Origin: Armatimonadota bacterium
GTDB taxonomy: Bacteria; Armatimonadota; HRBIN16
Direction of reading: 5' to 3'
NCBI GenBank assembly: GCA_026003175.1
Contig: BPGT01000002.1
Coordinates: 744,001 to 808,000, forward strand
Length of the DNA stretch: 64,000 bases
Numbering within the stretch: position 1 is the stretch's first letter; the number at the start of each line of letters is the position of its first letter. A program made the position numbers and the translations under genes. This document shows, one piece after another, positions 1 to 8,032 of the stretch. The notes beneath the pieces were generated by a model. That model had not been told where the DNA came from. It worked only from the letters and a program-made list of their open reading frames with translations, and ran no database searches.

Positions 1-217
1 CCCGTCGCTCCAGATCGATACAGGCTCGTTCCAGCTTCTCCACTTCTCCCCGCAGCCGATTGCGCTCGGTAATCGCCTGAACGGCACGTTCCTTGTTCTT
101 GAGCAGGTTCTCGCGCATCTCCTCGCGCGCCTGTTCTAGAATCACCTCGGGGTTTTCAACCTGCCCCAAGAGGCTACCGAATAGCGCCCGAATATATCGG
201 AATAGTCGCTTGAGCAT
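1..217 (-). CDS. pspA: PspA/IM30 family protein, N-terminal part
   Basis: Read on the minus strand from ATG at 217 and running off the left edge of the window. The 72 visible residues begin MLKRLFRYIRALFGSLLGQ and continue with ENPEVILEQAREEM and a charged coiled coil. This is the amphipathic first helix and start of the coiled coil of PspA/IM30 (ESCRT-III-like) membrane-stress proteins, which bind and stabilise the inner membrane. A GGAGTGAG ribosome site precedes the start, and a good promoter lies at 258-287. The remainder of the protein, and any psp partners, are outside the window. Confidence 0.85.
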   Translation of the reverse strand, partial: MLKRLFRYIRALFGSLLGQVENPEVILEQAREEMRENLLKNKERAVQAITERNRLRGEVEKLERACIDLERR

Positions 218-257
218 TCGCTACAGCTCACTCCTTTCGCCCTGCGTTGTCACCGGT

Positions 258-287
258 ATTATCCCACCAATTGAGGAGTGTTGTCAA
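258..287 (-). promoter_or_regulatory. Sigma-70-type promoter of pspA
   Basis: On the minus strand, TTGACA (282-287) is followed after 18 nt by GATAAT (258-263). The start codon lies about 40 nt downstream. It matches the consensus at 11 of 12 positions. No sigma-54 GG/GC element of the E. coli psp type was seen. Confidence 0.6.
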
Positions 288-297
288 CGGTTGATCC

Positions 298-489
298 CCT
301 CTGTAACAGAGACACCAGAACGGTAGTTGAGTTTCGCGCGGGTGAGGACGATGAGGCTCCTGTCGAGTTGTGCGAACTCCCCGCACCCGAGGGCGGGCAG
401 GAAAGGTGCCCTCTGCGGCGTGCGGCGAGTGGGGCTGGAGGGCGTGGATGTTACCACCCGACGATTCGCCCTCCAGACAAAAGCGGAAA
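298..489. other. Intergenic region with remnants of the dispersed GGAGGGCG repeat
   Basis: No convincing gene. The stretch has gaggctcctgtcgag near 350 and an inverted pair (ctggagggcg near 434, cgccctccag near 467). These are degenerate pieces of the repeat family seen intact at 4471, 29942 and elsewhere. The small open frames here carry only arginine- and proline-rich shadow sequence. Confidence 0.4.
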
Positions 490-1269
490 TTACTTCCACA
501 ACTCCCAGTGCTGCGGAGCGTCCTCAGGCATCAACGCCAGTGTGGAGCATCCCATACCGCCTGCCGACTCGCACACGGACTCGCTCACCGGATAGAGCGC
601 TTCGAAGGGCGTTGCCTTCGCGTGTCCATCGGCGTAGATAACGGTCGATTTCTTGGTGTGTCGGGCGTGAGGTCGCTGGTGCCAGGGCTGTCCGCTGCCT
701 GTTAGCCCCCAAGCAGCAAAACTGAAGGGCGGTGTGATGTGGTTCATGTACGCGCCCCATGTATTGTGCAGGGGCAGGCTGTTGGGACCGTCGGGTATGG
801 CGTCCGCCACCATGATATGTGTGGCAGGTGCTTCCATGCGCGCCATTGCTCCAAACACGCCGCTGGCGCCGGGCACAGGAAATGCCATTCCGTATCCTAC
901 TCGTCCTTCCAGCCATAGACGCTTACCCGCCGTGACACTGGTATCCAGCTTTTTGGCTTCAGGGCACTGCGAGTAGAGGTTGTTTTTGGAATAGGGCTGG
1001 ACGAGGTACAGATAGCCAGCGGACACCAATGAGGTGCCGCATACATCGGGCCACGGGCATGGGATAACGACCTGATAGGGAGGATACGTCTCCTCGTAAT
1101 CCTGTGCGTACATCATAATCGCCAACCCGATCTGCTTGCTGTGGCTGATGCACGCTGCTTGCCGCGCTTTGGAACGAGCCTGCGCGAAGACGGGGAACAA
1201 GATAGCTGCCAGTATCGCGATAATCGCGATAACCACAAGCAGCTCAATCAGGGTAAAACCTTTTCGCAT
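490..1269 (-). CDS. DUF1559 pseudopilin (H-X9-DG protein) 1
   Basis: A 259-residue type II secretion/type IV pilin-like protein. It starts [19 protein letters not shown], with a prepilin cleavage site (G before FTLIE), Glu at mature position 5 and one membrane helix. The C-terminus carries the family signature H(x9)DG ([15 protein letters not shown]). Such proteins are greatly expanded in Armatimonadota and Planctomycetes; their individual functions are mostly unknown, probably envelope or secretion fibres. The start at 1269 is chosen because GGAGG lies 6 nt upstream and the prepilin leader fits; an upstream extension would run through the promoter at 1328-1356. Confidence 0.9.
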   Translation of the reverse strand: MRKGFTLIELLVVIAIIAILAAILFPVFAQARSKARQAACISHSKQIGLAIMMYAQDYEETYPPYQVVIPCPWPDVCGTSLVSAGYLYLVQPYSKNNLYSQCPEAKKLDTSVTAGKRLWLEGRVGYGMAFPVPGASGVFGAMARMEAPATHIMVADAIPDGPNSLPLHNTWGAYMNHITPPFSFAAWGLTGSGQPWHQRPHARHTKKSTVIYADGHAKATPFEALYPVSESVCESAGGMGCSTLALMPEDAPQHWELWK

Positions 1270-1297
1270 CGGAAACCTCCTGACCATATAGATTGAA

Positions 1298-1313
1298 ACC
1301 GTTCTATAACGGT
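1298..1313. promoter_or_regulatory. Palindromic operator candidate upstream of pseudopilin 1
   Basis: ACCGTT-CTAT-AACGGT is a perfect 6+6 inverted repeat in the leader, 14 nt downstream of the -10 box and before the ribosome site. Its position suits a repressor site. The half-site differs from the TTGCGTAA operators of the other two pseudopilin genes, so a different regulator is likely. Confidence 0.4.
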
Positions 1314-1327
1314 GTGCGTTTAGTTGC

Positions 1328-1356
1328 AGTATACCGCTTACAGCGAGGGGTGTCAA
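1328..1356 (-). promoter_or_regulatory. Promoter of pseudopilin 1
   Basis: On the minus strand, TTGACA (1351-1356), 17 nt, then TATACT (1328-1333). This is a near-consensus sigma-70 promoter and gives a leader of about 55 nt before the ATG at 1269. Confidence 0.65.
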
Positions 1357-1386
1357 GGGGCAAATGCGGGTGTGTGAGCGAAATTT

Positions 1387-3132
1387 TTATTCCACCAGCA
1401 GCAAATCTGCCGCCGATTTGAACTGCTCCTCGTACAGGGTGCGATATACACCCGGCTTGTTCACCAGCTCTTCGTGCGTGCCGATGTCCACCACCTCACC
1501 TTTGTCCAGTACCACGATTTTGTCCGCGTTGACCACAGTGGAGAGGCGGTGCGCGATGATGATGCTGGTGCGCCCCCGCATCACGTGCTCTAATGCTTCC
1601 TGTACGTTTGCCTCCGTCTGGCTGTCCAGCGCACTGGTGGCGTCGTCCAGTATCAATATCTTGGGGTCGGTAAGGATAGCGCGAGCAATGGACAGGCGTT
1701 GCTTTTGCCCCACCGACAGCTTGATGCCATCCTCGCCGATTTTGGTGTCGTACGCGTCGGGCAGGGTCAGGATGAAATCATGCAGGTCTGCCTGCTTGGC
1801 GGCGCGCACGATCTCCTCCTCCGTCGCATCGTGCCTGCCGTAGGCGATGTTCTCCTTAATAGTGACCGAGAACAACAGCGATTCTTGCATCACCATGCCG
1901 ACGTTGCGTCGGATAGAGTCCAGTTTGATGTCGCGCACGTCCACGCCATCTATCAGCACCTGTCCGTCGGTCACATCGTAGAAGCGGGCAATCAGGTTTA
2001 CCAGCGTGCTCTTCCCCGCCCCACTCGGTCCTACCAGTGCGACCACCTCTCCGGGGTGAATGTGCAGGTTGACGTTTCTCAGCACCAGCTGGTCGGGACG
2101 GTAGCCGAAGCTGACGTTGCGGAACTCTATCTCACCGCGCATGTTAGGGAGCGGTTTGGCACCGGGCGAGTCCTCGATGTCGGGACGCGTGTCCAGCGTT
2201 TCAAACACGCGGTCAATCGCTGCCCCTGCCCATTGCAGAGTGATGTTAAAGTCCACGACGCGCACGGCGGGGTCGTACAGGTAGCCCATGTAGAAGGTAA
2301 ACGCCAGCAACTCACCTGCCTGCAGCTGTCTACCTAGCACCAGCACGCTACCGTAATACCATACCGCAGCGGTTCCTATTGCGCGTACCAGCCCGGCAAA
2401 CAGCCCCAGTTGCCGGTTCAGGTGAACCTGCTTCATACCCAGCGCGAAGTTCTCTTTCACCGTCTGCATGAAGCGCTCCGTTTCATAATCTTCGCGCACG
2501 AAGGCTTTCACTACGCTGATGCCTGCGATCTTCTCCTGCAGGGTTCCCAGCATGGCATCCCACTTCTCACGCAGTTGCACGCTCAATTCGCGGATATATT
2601 TCAGATACAGCTTATAGACCACCACATATAGCGGCACCACCGCCAGCGTCAGCAGGGCTAAGCGCCACTCCTTCCAGAAGATAACGCCTGTCACCGCCAC
2701 TAGCGTCACGATATCGGTAATCAGTGTGACGAAACCGCCGGTGATCATGTACTGGATAACGTCGATATCACCTGTCAGGCGCGCCATAATCTTGCCTGTC
2801 TGGCGCTGGTCATAGTAACTCAGCGAGAGGCGGTTGAGGTGGCGATAGCTCTGGAAGCGCAGGTCGAATACCACCCGTTGACCGAGCCACGTGATAAGGT
2901 AGTTCAGCGTGAAGGAGACCATACCGCGCAGGGCATATAACCCGATAACCCCCCAGAACACCCAGTTCAGCGCGTACCATTTCCTGTGGGGGAACACGTC
3001 ATCAATCACGTACTGGAACAGCAACGGCATGGGCACTGCGCTCACGGTAATCAGCGCCATCAACAGCACGGCGGCAATGACCCGCCAGCGGTACGGTTTC
3101 AGATAGCCCAGCAGTCGCCAGAAGTTGTTCAT
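1387..3132 (-). CDS. ABC exporter, fused permease/ATPase (MsbA/LmrA type)
   Basis: A 581-residue half-transporter. The N-terminal part holds about six membrane helices (ABC_membrane, roughly residues 15-290). The C-terminal part is a nucleotide-binding domain with Walker A GPSGAGKST, signature LSVGQKQR, Walker B ILILDDATSALD and the switch His in IIAHRLST. It presumably works as a homodimer exporting lipids or drugs; the substrate cannot be read from sequence. The start overlaps the stop of the upstream gene by 4 nt (ATGA), so it is translationally coupled as the last gene of the hisI operon. Confidence 0.92.
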   Translation of the reverse strand: MNNFWRLLGYLKPYRWRVIAAVLLMALITVSAVPMPLLFQYVIDDVFPHRKWYALNWVFWGVIGLYALRGMVSFTLNYLITWLGQRVVFDLRFQSYRHLNRLSLSYYDQRQTGKIMARLTGDIDVIQYMITGGFVTLITDIVTLVAVTGVIFWKEWRLALLTLAVVPLYVVVYKLYLKYIRELSVQLREKWDAMLGTLQEKIAGISVVKAFVREDYETERFMQTVKENFALGMKQVHLNRQLGLFAGLVRAIGTAAVWYYGSVLVLGRQLQAGELLAFTFYMGYLYDPAVRVVDFNITLQWAGAAIDRVFETLDTRPDIEDSPGAKPLPNMRGEIEFRNVSFGYRPDQLVLRNVNLHIHPGEVVALVGPSGAGKSTLVNLIARFYDVTDGQVLIDGVDVRDIKLDSIRRNVGMVMQESLLFSVTIKENIAYGRHDATEEEIVRAAKQADLHDFILTLPDAYDTKIGEDGIKLSVGQKQRLSIARAILTDPKILILDDATSALDSQTEANVQEALEHVMRGRTSIIIAHRLSTVVNADKIVVLDKGEVVDIGTHEELVNKPGVYRTLYEEQFKSAADLLLVE

Positions 3133-3965
3133 CGTGTGCTTGCTTCCCTCCCCTGCTCTACGCGGAAACGGCTGGGTGGAGGCGGTTTGGAAATCTGGCT
3201 GTTATCCCAGCGTTGACCGATGACAATGTTCAACCAGGCTTCCGTACCGTAGCCTATACGGTAGCGATACTCCACCCGTTGGATGAAGGCGCTGCGTGCA
3301 TCGACCACACAGGTAATCGTCCCCTGCCCTTTCATCCCTTCGTATGTCACACGCTCTGACCACACCAGCAGCTTGAGGTTCGGTTTGTCGGCAGGTTGTT
3401 CCTTCGCTCCCAGCAGCCTCTGTCGCAATCGGGGTGAACCTATCGCCAGCAGGCGCAACACGTCGGTGTCATCCTGCTCTTCCAGTCCCAGAAAGCGGTG
3501 ATAGCGCGTTTCCGCCATCTGCGCCAGCGTTCGCGGCGCTGTCATCTGCGTAGCAGTGTTGCCCTGCCGTTGGGCGCGCCAGACCCTGCCGTCGCAGATG
3601 CTGTGGAACCATCCAAAGGCGGAGCGCTCCTCGATATACAGTCGGTTCGGTCGTAGCACCGCCAGCTCGGTGCGTATCTCCTGCCCGACAAGCCGTTTCA
3701 CCTCTTGTTCCATCTGCTTCCAGCGGGCGAGGTCTACGTTCGCGTACGCGCTCGGCTTCGCCTCCAGCGACAGGTCCTCAAAGCGTGATACTGCCCGAAT
3801 CTGCAGGCTGGGGGCGTTGCCATACCGTTTCCACACTCGCTGTGCGAGGCTGTCGGCACTGGCGGAGATGGAAACAAACAGGATAACACCAAGCAAAGTG
3901 GCTACTGCCAGCACTCTGTACAGTATGTAGCCCCAGGCTTTAGCCGGCGCCTTGTCTCCATTCAT
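3129..3965 (-). CDS. Putative LolA-like/DUF2092-type envelope protein
   Basis: 278 residues with a short cytoplasmic N-terminus, one hydrophobic segment (about 17-37, signal peptide or anchor) and a soluble domain. Patterns such as RPNRLYIEE, ICDGRVWRAQ and VWSERVTYEGMKGQGTITCVVDA resemble the beta-sheet shell of LolA/LppX/DUF2092 proteins that carry lipids across the periplasm. The assignment is by pattern only. It sits between hisI and an ABC exporter (TGATG junction upstream, ATGA junction downstream). The pairing with the exporter suggests envelope lipid traffic, which is inference. Confidence 0.6.
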   Translation of the reverse strand: MNGDKAPAKAWGYILYRVLAVATLLGVILFVSISASADSLAQRVWKRYGNAPSLQIRAVSRFEDLSLEAKPSAYANVDLARWKQMEQEVKRLVGQEIRTELAVLRPNRLYIEERSAFGWFHSICDGRVWRAQRQGNTATQMTAPRTLAQMAETRYHRFLGLEEQDDTDVLRLLAIGSPRLRQRLLGAKEQPADKPNLKLLVWSERVTYEGMKGQGTITCVVDARSAFIQRVEYRYRIGYGTEAWLNIVIGQRWDNSQISKPPPPSRFRVEQGREASTR

Positions 3966-4348
3966 CAGCGTGAATAGACCTCTTCAGGGTTGACCAGACG
4001 CTCCAGTACCACTTTCGGCTTGTTCTCGGCGTCTATCCGCCGGAAGAAGCAGCTGCGATATCCCTCATGACATGCCGCTCCTACCTGTTTTACTTTCAGC
4101 AGCACCACGTCCGCATCGCAGTCTATGTAAACGCCCTGCACTTCCTGAAAGTGCCCGGATGTTTCGCCTTTCACCCAGAACTTCTGACGCGAGCGGCTCC
4201 AGTAAGTGGCTTTGCCCGTTTCGATGGTTCGCTGCAGAGCCTCTCGATTCATCCACGCCATCATCAACACGTCGCCGTTCTCCGCGTCCTGCACGATAGC
4301 GGGAATTAAGCCCTGTTCGTTGAATTTGAGTTGCGCGATAAAATCCAT
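3965..4348 (-). CDS. hisI: Phosphoribosyl-AMP cyclohydrolase
   Basis: 127 residues, the full length of stand-alone HisI, which opens the purine ring of phosphoribosyl-AMP in histidine synthesis. Family motifs are present in order: [18 protein letters not shown], then [11 protein letters not shown] with the Mg-binding aspartates, then [15 protein letters not shown] with the Zn cysteines and His. There is no HisE fusion and no other his gene nearby. An AAAGGGAG ribosome site precedes the ATG, and TATAAT (minus strand, 4387-4392) probably serves as the -10 box. It is the first gene of a three-gene overlapping operon. Confidence 0.96.
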   Translation of the reverse strand: MDFIAQLKFNEQGLIPAIVQDAENGDVLMMAWMNREALQRTIETGKATYWSRSRQKFWVKGETSGHFQEVQGVYIDCDADVVLLKVKQVGAACHEGYRSCFFRRIDAENKPKVVLERLVNPEEVYSR

Positions 4349-4433
4349 ACTCTACTCCCTTTTGCCGTCGTTCTGCTGATACATCGATTATACCCGCAGC
4401 CGTCATGGGGGATGTAATCGATTCACTCAGGGG

Positions 4434-4535
4434 TTCGCCCTCCAGCCCTGTTCACGCAACCATCCTGCCCGGAGGGCGAGGCTCCCGCCGAGTTGTGAAA
4501 TGTGACGTTCGGCTCACAGGGAGGTTCGCCCTCCA
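4434..4535. repeat. Dispersed GGAGGGCG repeat, long copy
   Basis: The core GGAGGGCGAGGCTCCCGCC starts at 4471. It is bracketed by two copies of TTCGCCCTCCA (4434-4444 and 4524-4534), which are inverted relative to the core end. It fills the whole gap between hisI and the octaheme cytochrome gene. Other copies are at 29942, 37910, 41310, 45770, 58374 and 58487. Confidence 0.7.
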
Positions 4536-4552
4536 GGCGAGCTTTCGTTCCC

Positions 4553-5851
4553 TTACCTGTGCTTGCTACGCAGTTCCTCTGCCATCGCCTTAATCTCGGT
4601 GAGGTCGCGCACCATTTCGCTCCAGCCATACCACAGCGCATAGTCCGGGTTGGCGTGGAAGGTGCCCTGGAAGGTGCGCATTCGATGCTCCAAGAACATC
4701 ACAAACAGCTTTTGCTCGATGGGCGTCGGGGCATCGTGGAAGGTGAGCAGGTTCGGGAAGGCGTGGGGGTAGTTTTCAGGCTTCTTCAAGATGCCGTCTT
4801 GGTACAGCCCCGCCACGACACGGATAGCCTCTGCCATCAGGCGGTCTGCTTCCCGAATCATCTTGTCGCCTTTCTCCAATTCGCCTCTGGCAAACGTGCG
4901 AGAGTGGCACCGTGTGCAGGTTTTGAGCATCTTGTCACGTTCTTTCTGCCAATCCTCTTGGGTTAACCGCGCCACGTCCGCTGCTTTCACTACATCTACA
5001 AGCGCAGTCGGCTTACCCTCGGGGTCTAATACGCCCAGCGCCTGCAAGATAGTTATCCTGTCTGCCGCCCACTCTTTGTCTTCAGGTAATGGCAGTCGCA
5101 CGGCAAGGAAGCCCCAGGCGGTACGCACCTCGTGATTGCCATCCTGCATGTGGCACGTCTGACAGGTGGGCGCAGCAGCGCTGGCTGGCAGTGTCTTGTT
5201 CTGCTTTAGCAGGTAGCGCACGCCATGTTTGGATGCGGAATACATCTCCCATTGCGGGTGGTCGAAGCCCATGTGACAGGTCTGGCATGCTTGCGGTTGA
5301 CGCGCCTCCTCTTTCGAGAACAGGTGGCGGGTATGGCAGGCATCGCACGAAGCCAGCCCGAAGCTCACATCCCCTGCCTTCTTCATCTCGCGGATGTCTG
5401 CTTCGCTCTTCAAGCCAATCTTATGGCATCCTCCACAACCTTTCATACCTTCCATCAGCGCCATTGGCTGCCAGTGTGCGGTAGGCATAGCTTTCATAGC
5501 TGCCCAGGCGTGAGCGTGTTTGCCCTTCTTGAACTGCTCTACCTGTTGCTCGTGGCAGGTGGCGCAGGTTTCCGGTGTGGGGATTTTGGCTTTGGCTACG
5601 TCGGCGGCGGATTTGTGCTCGCTACCGTGGCAGTCGGAGCAATCCACCTCGTTCTTGCTATGCTGGCTGAGCGACCAGTCGGTTACGATTTGAGGGGTTA
5701 CCGTCTTGTGGCACTGCACGCACACAGAAGCGGGCTTCGCCGCGGGTTTCGGCTGTTTCGCCGCCTGCGAACGCGCTACCTGTACCGCCACTACCGCTAG
5801 CAGCGGCACAGAACACAGCAGGCACATTCGTCGCAACACCGCTGAGCTCAT
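4553..5851 (-). CDS. Octaheme c-type cytochrome, hydroxylamine oxidoreductase-like
   Basis: 432 residues with a signal peptide (about 1-30) and eight CxxCH heme sites, at about residues 44, 71, 96, 139, 169, 189, 230 and 312. The stretch GFDHPQWEMYSASKHG and the all-helical C-terminus (NPDYALWYGW) match the HAO superfamily. Members either oxidise hydroxylamine or, in the reductive branch, reduce nitrite or hydroxylamine to ammonia in the periplasm. Whether the crosslinking tyrosine that makes P460 is present needs alignment. No c-type biogenesis genes are adjacent; one more cytochrome c lies at 57733. It is divergent from birA. Confidence 0.85.
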   Translation of the reverse strand: MSSAVLRRMCLLCSVPLLAVVAVQVARSQAAKQPKPAAKPASVCVQCHKTVTPQIVTDWSLSQHSKNEVDCSDCHGSEHKSAADVAKAKIPTPETCATCHEQQVEQFKKGKHAHAWAAMKAMPTAHWQPMALMEGMKGCGGCHKIGLKSEADIREMKKAGDVSFGLASCDACHTRHLFSKEEARQPQACQTCHMGFDHPQWEMYSASKHGVRYLLKQNKTLPASAAAPTCQTCHMQDGNHEVRTAWGFLAVRLPLPEDKEWAADRITILQALGVLDPEGKPTALVDVVKAADVARLTQEDWQKERDKMLKTCTRCHSRTFARGELEKGDKMIREADRLMAEAIRVVAGLYQDGILKKPENYPHAFPNLLTFHDAPTPIEQKLFVMFLEHRMRTFQGTFHANPDYALWYGWSEMVRDLTEIKAMAEELRSKHR

Positions 5852-5872
5852 TTCGGACCTCCCTTCTCTCGT

Positions 5873-5901
5873 TTGTAAATTTTTGGATAATCCGATATAG
5901 A
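5873..5901 (+). promoter_or_regulatory. Probable promoter of birA
   Basis: TTGTAA (5873-5878), 17 nt, TATAGA (5896-5901), in an AT-rich gap between divergent genes. The predicted transcript begins near 5908. Confidence 0.45.
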
Positions 5902-5982
5902 AATATTCTTAAATGGGGGATGGAATCTCCTTCTGCTCCTCCTTGCAGGATATTCACTTCACAGCACGAAATCTCCCGCGGT

Positions 5983-6741
5983 ATGAGCGAGCTGGGATTG
6001 ATAGTATACTGTGGCACTGTTCCCTCCACGCAGGACCTGGCGCGTGAGATTCTGCAAAGTCCACCTGTGCAAATACGCGCGATAGTGGCAGAGCACCAGA
6101 CGGCGGGACGCGGACGACATGGCAACCGCTGGCTGGATACGCGGGGCGAAAGCCTGCTCATGACCCTGTTACTGCGCCTTCAAGCCGAGGAATCGGCTCG
6201 AGTGGGTCAGCTGGCGTTTGTGCTCGCGCTGGCTGTAGCAGATGCCCTAAAGGAGCAAGCAGGGCTAGAGGTGCAGTTCAAGTGGAGCAATGATGTGCTG
6301 GTCCATGGGCGCAAACTGGCGGGTATTCTGATAGAAACCGCCTCCGATGCCCTGCAACAGCCCTGGGCGCTGGCAGGAGTGGGAATCAACCTGCTACAGC
6401 GCGATTTCCCCGAGGAGATACGCGGCAAGGCGACTTCCGTGCTGGTAGAAACAGGCATCGCGTTGTCCTTGGAGCCCCTGGCACAATGTCTTTTACGCCA
6501 TGCTGACCGCTGGATGCAAATCTGGCAGCGCGATGGTCTACCAGTCGTATTGAGAGCGTGGCGCCAGCGCGATGTCACGGCGGGATATGTTTACCGTCTG
6601 CCTTCGGGCTCCATTGGCGTCGCCCAGGGAGTATCCGACACCGGCGAACTGCTGGTAGAGGTGGGGGGACAACAGGTAGCGGTAGCCTCTGCTGAGCCAG
6701 TGCATGGACAGTACCATCATCGCCATAGAGCAACTTACTGA
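5983..6741 (+). CDS. birA: Biotin--[acetyl-CoA-carboxylase] ligase
   Basis: 252 residues from ATG 5983; an in-frame ATG at 5920 would add 21 unlike residues. It is a catalytic-only (class I) biotin protein ligase. Visible are the biotinyl-AMP loop GRGRHG (42-47), KWSND (100-104), the catalytic Lys in GRKLAGILIE and the C-terminal SH3-like cap. No N-terminal helix-turn-helix exists, so it should not repress biotin genes. It attaches biotin to carrier proteins such as acetyl-CoA carboxylase. No strong ribosome site precedes either start, so the start is the uncertain part. Confidence 0.9.
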   Translation: MSELGLIVYCGTVPSTQDLAREILQSPPVQIRAIVAEHQTAGRGRHGNRWLDTRGESLLMTLLLRLQAEESARVGQLAFVLALAVADALKEQAGLEVQFKWSNDVLVHGRKLAGILIETASDALQQPWALAGVGINLLQRDFPEEIRGKATSVLVETGIALSLEPLAQCLLRHADRWMQIWQRDGLPVVLRAWRQRDVTAGYVYRLPSGSIGVAQGVSDTGELLVEVGGQQVAVASAEPVHGQYHHRHRATY

Positions 6742-6904
6742 GAGGCAAAATACCAGTGGAGAGCTAGTAGTTTCCCCAAACGGGTAGGAGACTCCGCAAG
6801 TCACGTCGAAAGCTAGTCCCCCATAAGGTTACTGGTAGTCTTTCCAAGCCTGCCAGTACGGTGATTGGGAGGTTTTTACATCCTTTCGTGGACAGGAGGT
6901 TACG
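6742..6904 (+). other. Intergenic leader with no recognised element
   Basis: 163 nt upstream of the DegT gene. It contains short repeated words (agctagtagtttcccc and agctagtccccc) but no open frame, promoter or known riboswitch core that I could recognise. A GGAGG site ends it just before 6905. Confidence 0.3.
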
Positions 6905-8023
6905 ATGCAAGTCGGGTTCTACGGCCATGTCCGCCAGTATCACAACCTGAAGGCGGAGATCGATAAAGCCATTGTGGACGTGCTGGAGACGGGCTCCTAC
7001 ATCACGGGACCTACTCTCGAGCGTTTCGAACACGAGCTCGCCCAGTTTTTCGGCATGAAGTACGCCGTCGGCGTCAATTCGGGCACCGATGCGATATGGC
7101 TTGCGCTGATGGCGCTGGGCATCGGCCCGGGTGACGAGGTGATTACCGTCACCAATACCTTCTTTGCTACCGCCGAAGCCATCTGGATTGCGGGCGCGAA
7201 AGCAGTGTTTGTGGACACCGAACCGAAGACCAACAATATCGACGTCACCAAAATCGAAGCAGCCATTACCCCGCGCACCAAGGCGATTATCCCCGTGCAT
7301 CTGTACGGTCAGTGCGCGGAGATGGACAAAATCGCTCAGATTGCTCGCAAGCACAACCTGCTGGTTATCGAGGACTGCGCTCAGGCAATCGACGCACACG
7401 GCGATACCTTCAAAGTGGGCGAACTCTCCGATGCTGTGGCGATTAGTTTCATCGCCCATAAGAACCTGGGCACGCCGGGCGATGCGGGAGCGGTCATCAC
7501 CAACCGCGAGGACGTAGCCATCGGCGTGAAGCGACTGCGCAATCACGGCTCGCTCAGGCGGTCGGTACACAGTTTCGGCTTCAATAGTCGCCTGGACGAC
7601 CTGCACGCGGGCATCCTCAGCGTGAAGCTGAAGTACATTCACGAATGGAACAACCGACGGCGCGAGATCGCGCAGATGTACACCGGTGCGCTCAAAGATA
7701 CCTCGCTGAAGCTGCCTTATGAGCTGCCCGGATACCGCCACGTGTACCACCTGTACGTGGTGGAAACCACCAATGGCAAGCGCGATGACCTGCTCAACTT
7801 CTTGAACAAGAACGGTATCGACGCCAAGTGCCACTACCCCATCGCCATCCACCAGCAGGAAGGCTTCCCGTGGGGCAAAGAGGCGCAAATCGTGGGCGGA
7901 GTGCCCAACAGCGAGTGGAACGCGGCAAACTGCGTCTCCCTGCCGATGTTCCCCGAACTGTATCAGGAAGAGATTGACTACACCATCGAGAAGGTGCTCG
8001 AGTGGTGTAAGGCAAACCCGTAG
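6905..8023 (+). CDS. DegT/DnrJ/EryC1-family PLP aminotransferase
   Basis: 372 residues, typical of sugar aminotransferases that convert keto-sugars to amino-sugars for glycans. The family landmarks are GSYITGPTLERFE near the N-terminus, GVNSGTDAIWLAL, the PLP-contact segment VIEDCAQAIDA, and the Schiff-base Lys in SFIAHKNLGTPGDAGAV. Late His and Tyr positions (YRHVYHLYVV) also fit. An AGGAGG site precedes the ATG. The next gene is a Gfo/Idh oxidoreductase 9 nt downstream, a common pairing in which the dehydrogenase makes the keto-sugar. The exact sugar is unknown. Confidence 0.92.
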   Translation: MQVGFYGHVRQYHNLKAEIDKAIVDVLETGSYITGPTLERFEHELAQFFGMKYAVGVNSGTDAIWLALMALGIGPGDEVITVTNTFFATAEAIWIAGAKAVFVDTEPKTNNIDVTKIEAAITPRTKAIIPVHLYGQCAEMDKIAQIARKHNLLVIEDCAQAIDAHGDTFKVGELSDAVAISFIAHKNLGTPGDAGAVITNREDVAIGVKRLRNHGSLRRSVHSFGFNSRLDDLHAGILSVKLKYIHEWNNRRREIAQMYTGALKDTSLKLPYELPGYRHVYHLYVVETTNGKRDDLLNFLNKNGIDAKCHYPIAIHQQEGFPWGKEAQIVGGVPNSEWNAANCVSLPMFPELYQEEIDYTIEKVLEWCKANP

Positions 8024-8032
8024 GTGAGTGCC

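Noticed and set aside
5920-5982. 21-residue N-terminal extension of BirA
   Set aside because: It is unlike biotin ligase sequence and has no spaced ribosome site, though it cannot be excluded.
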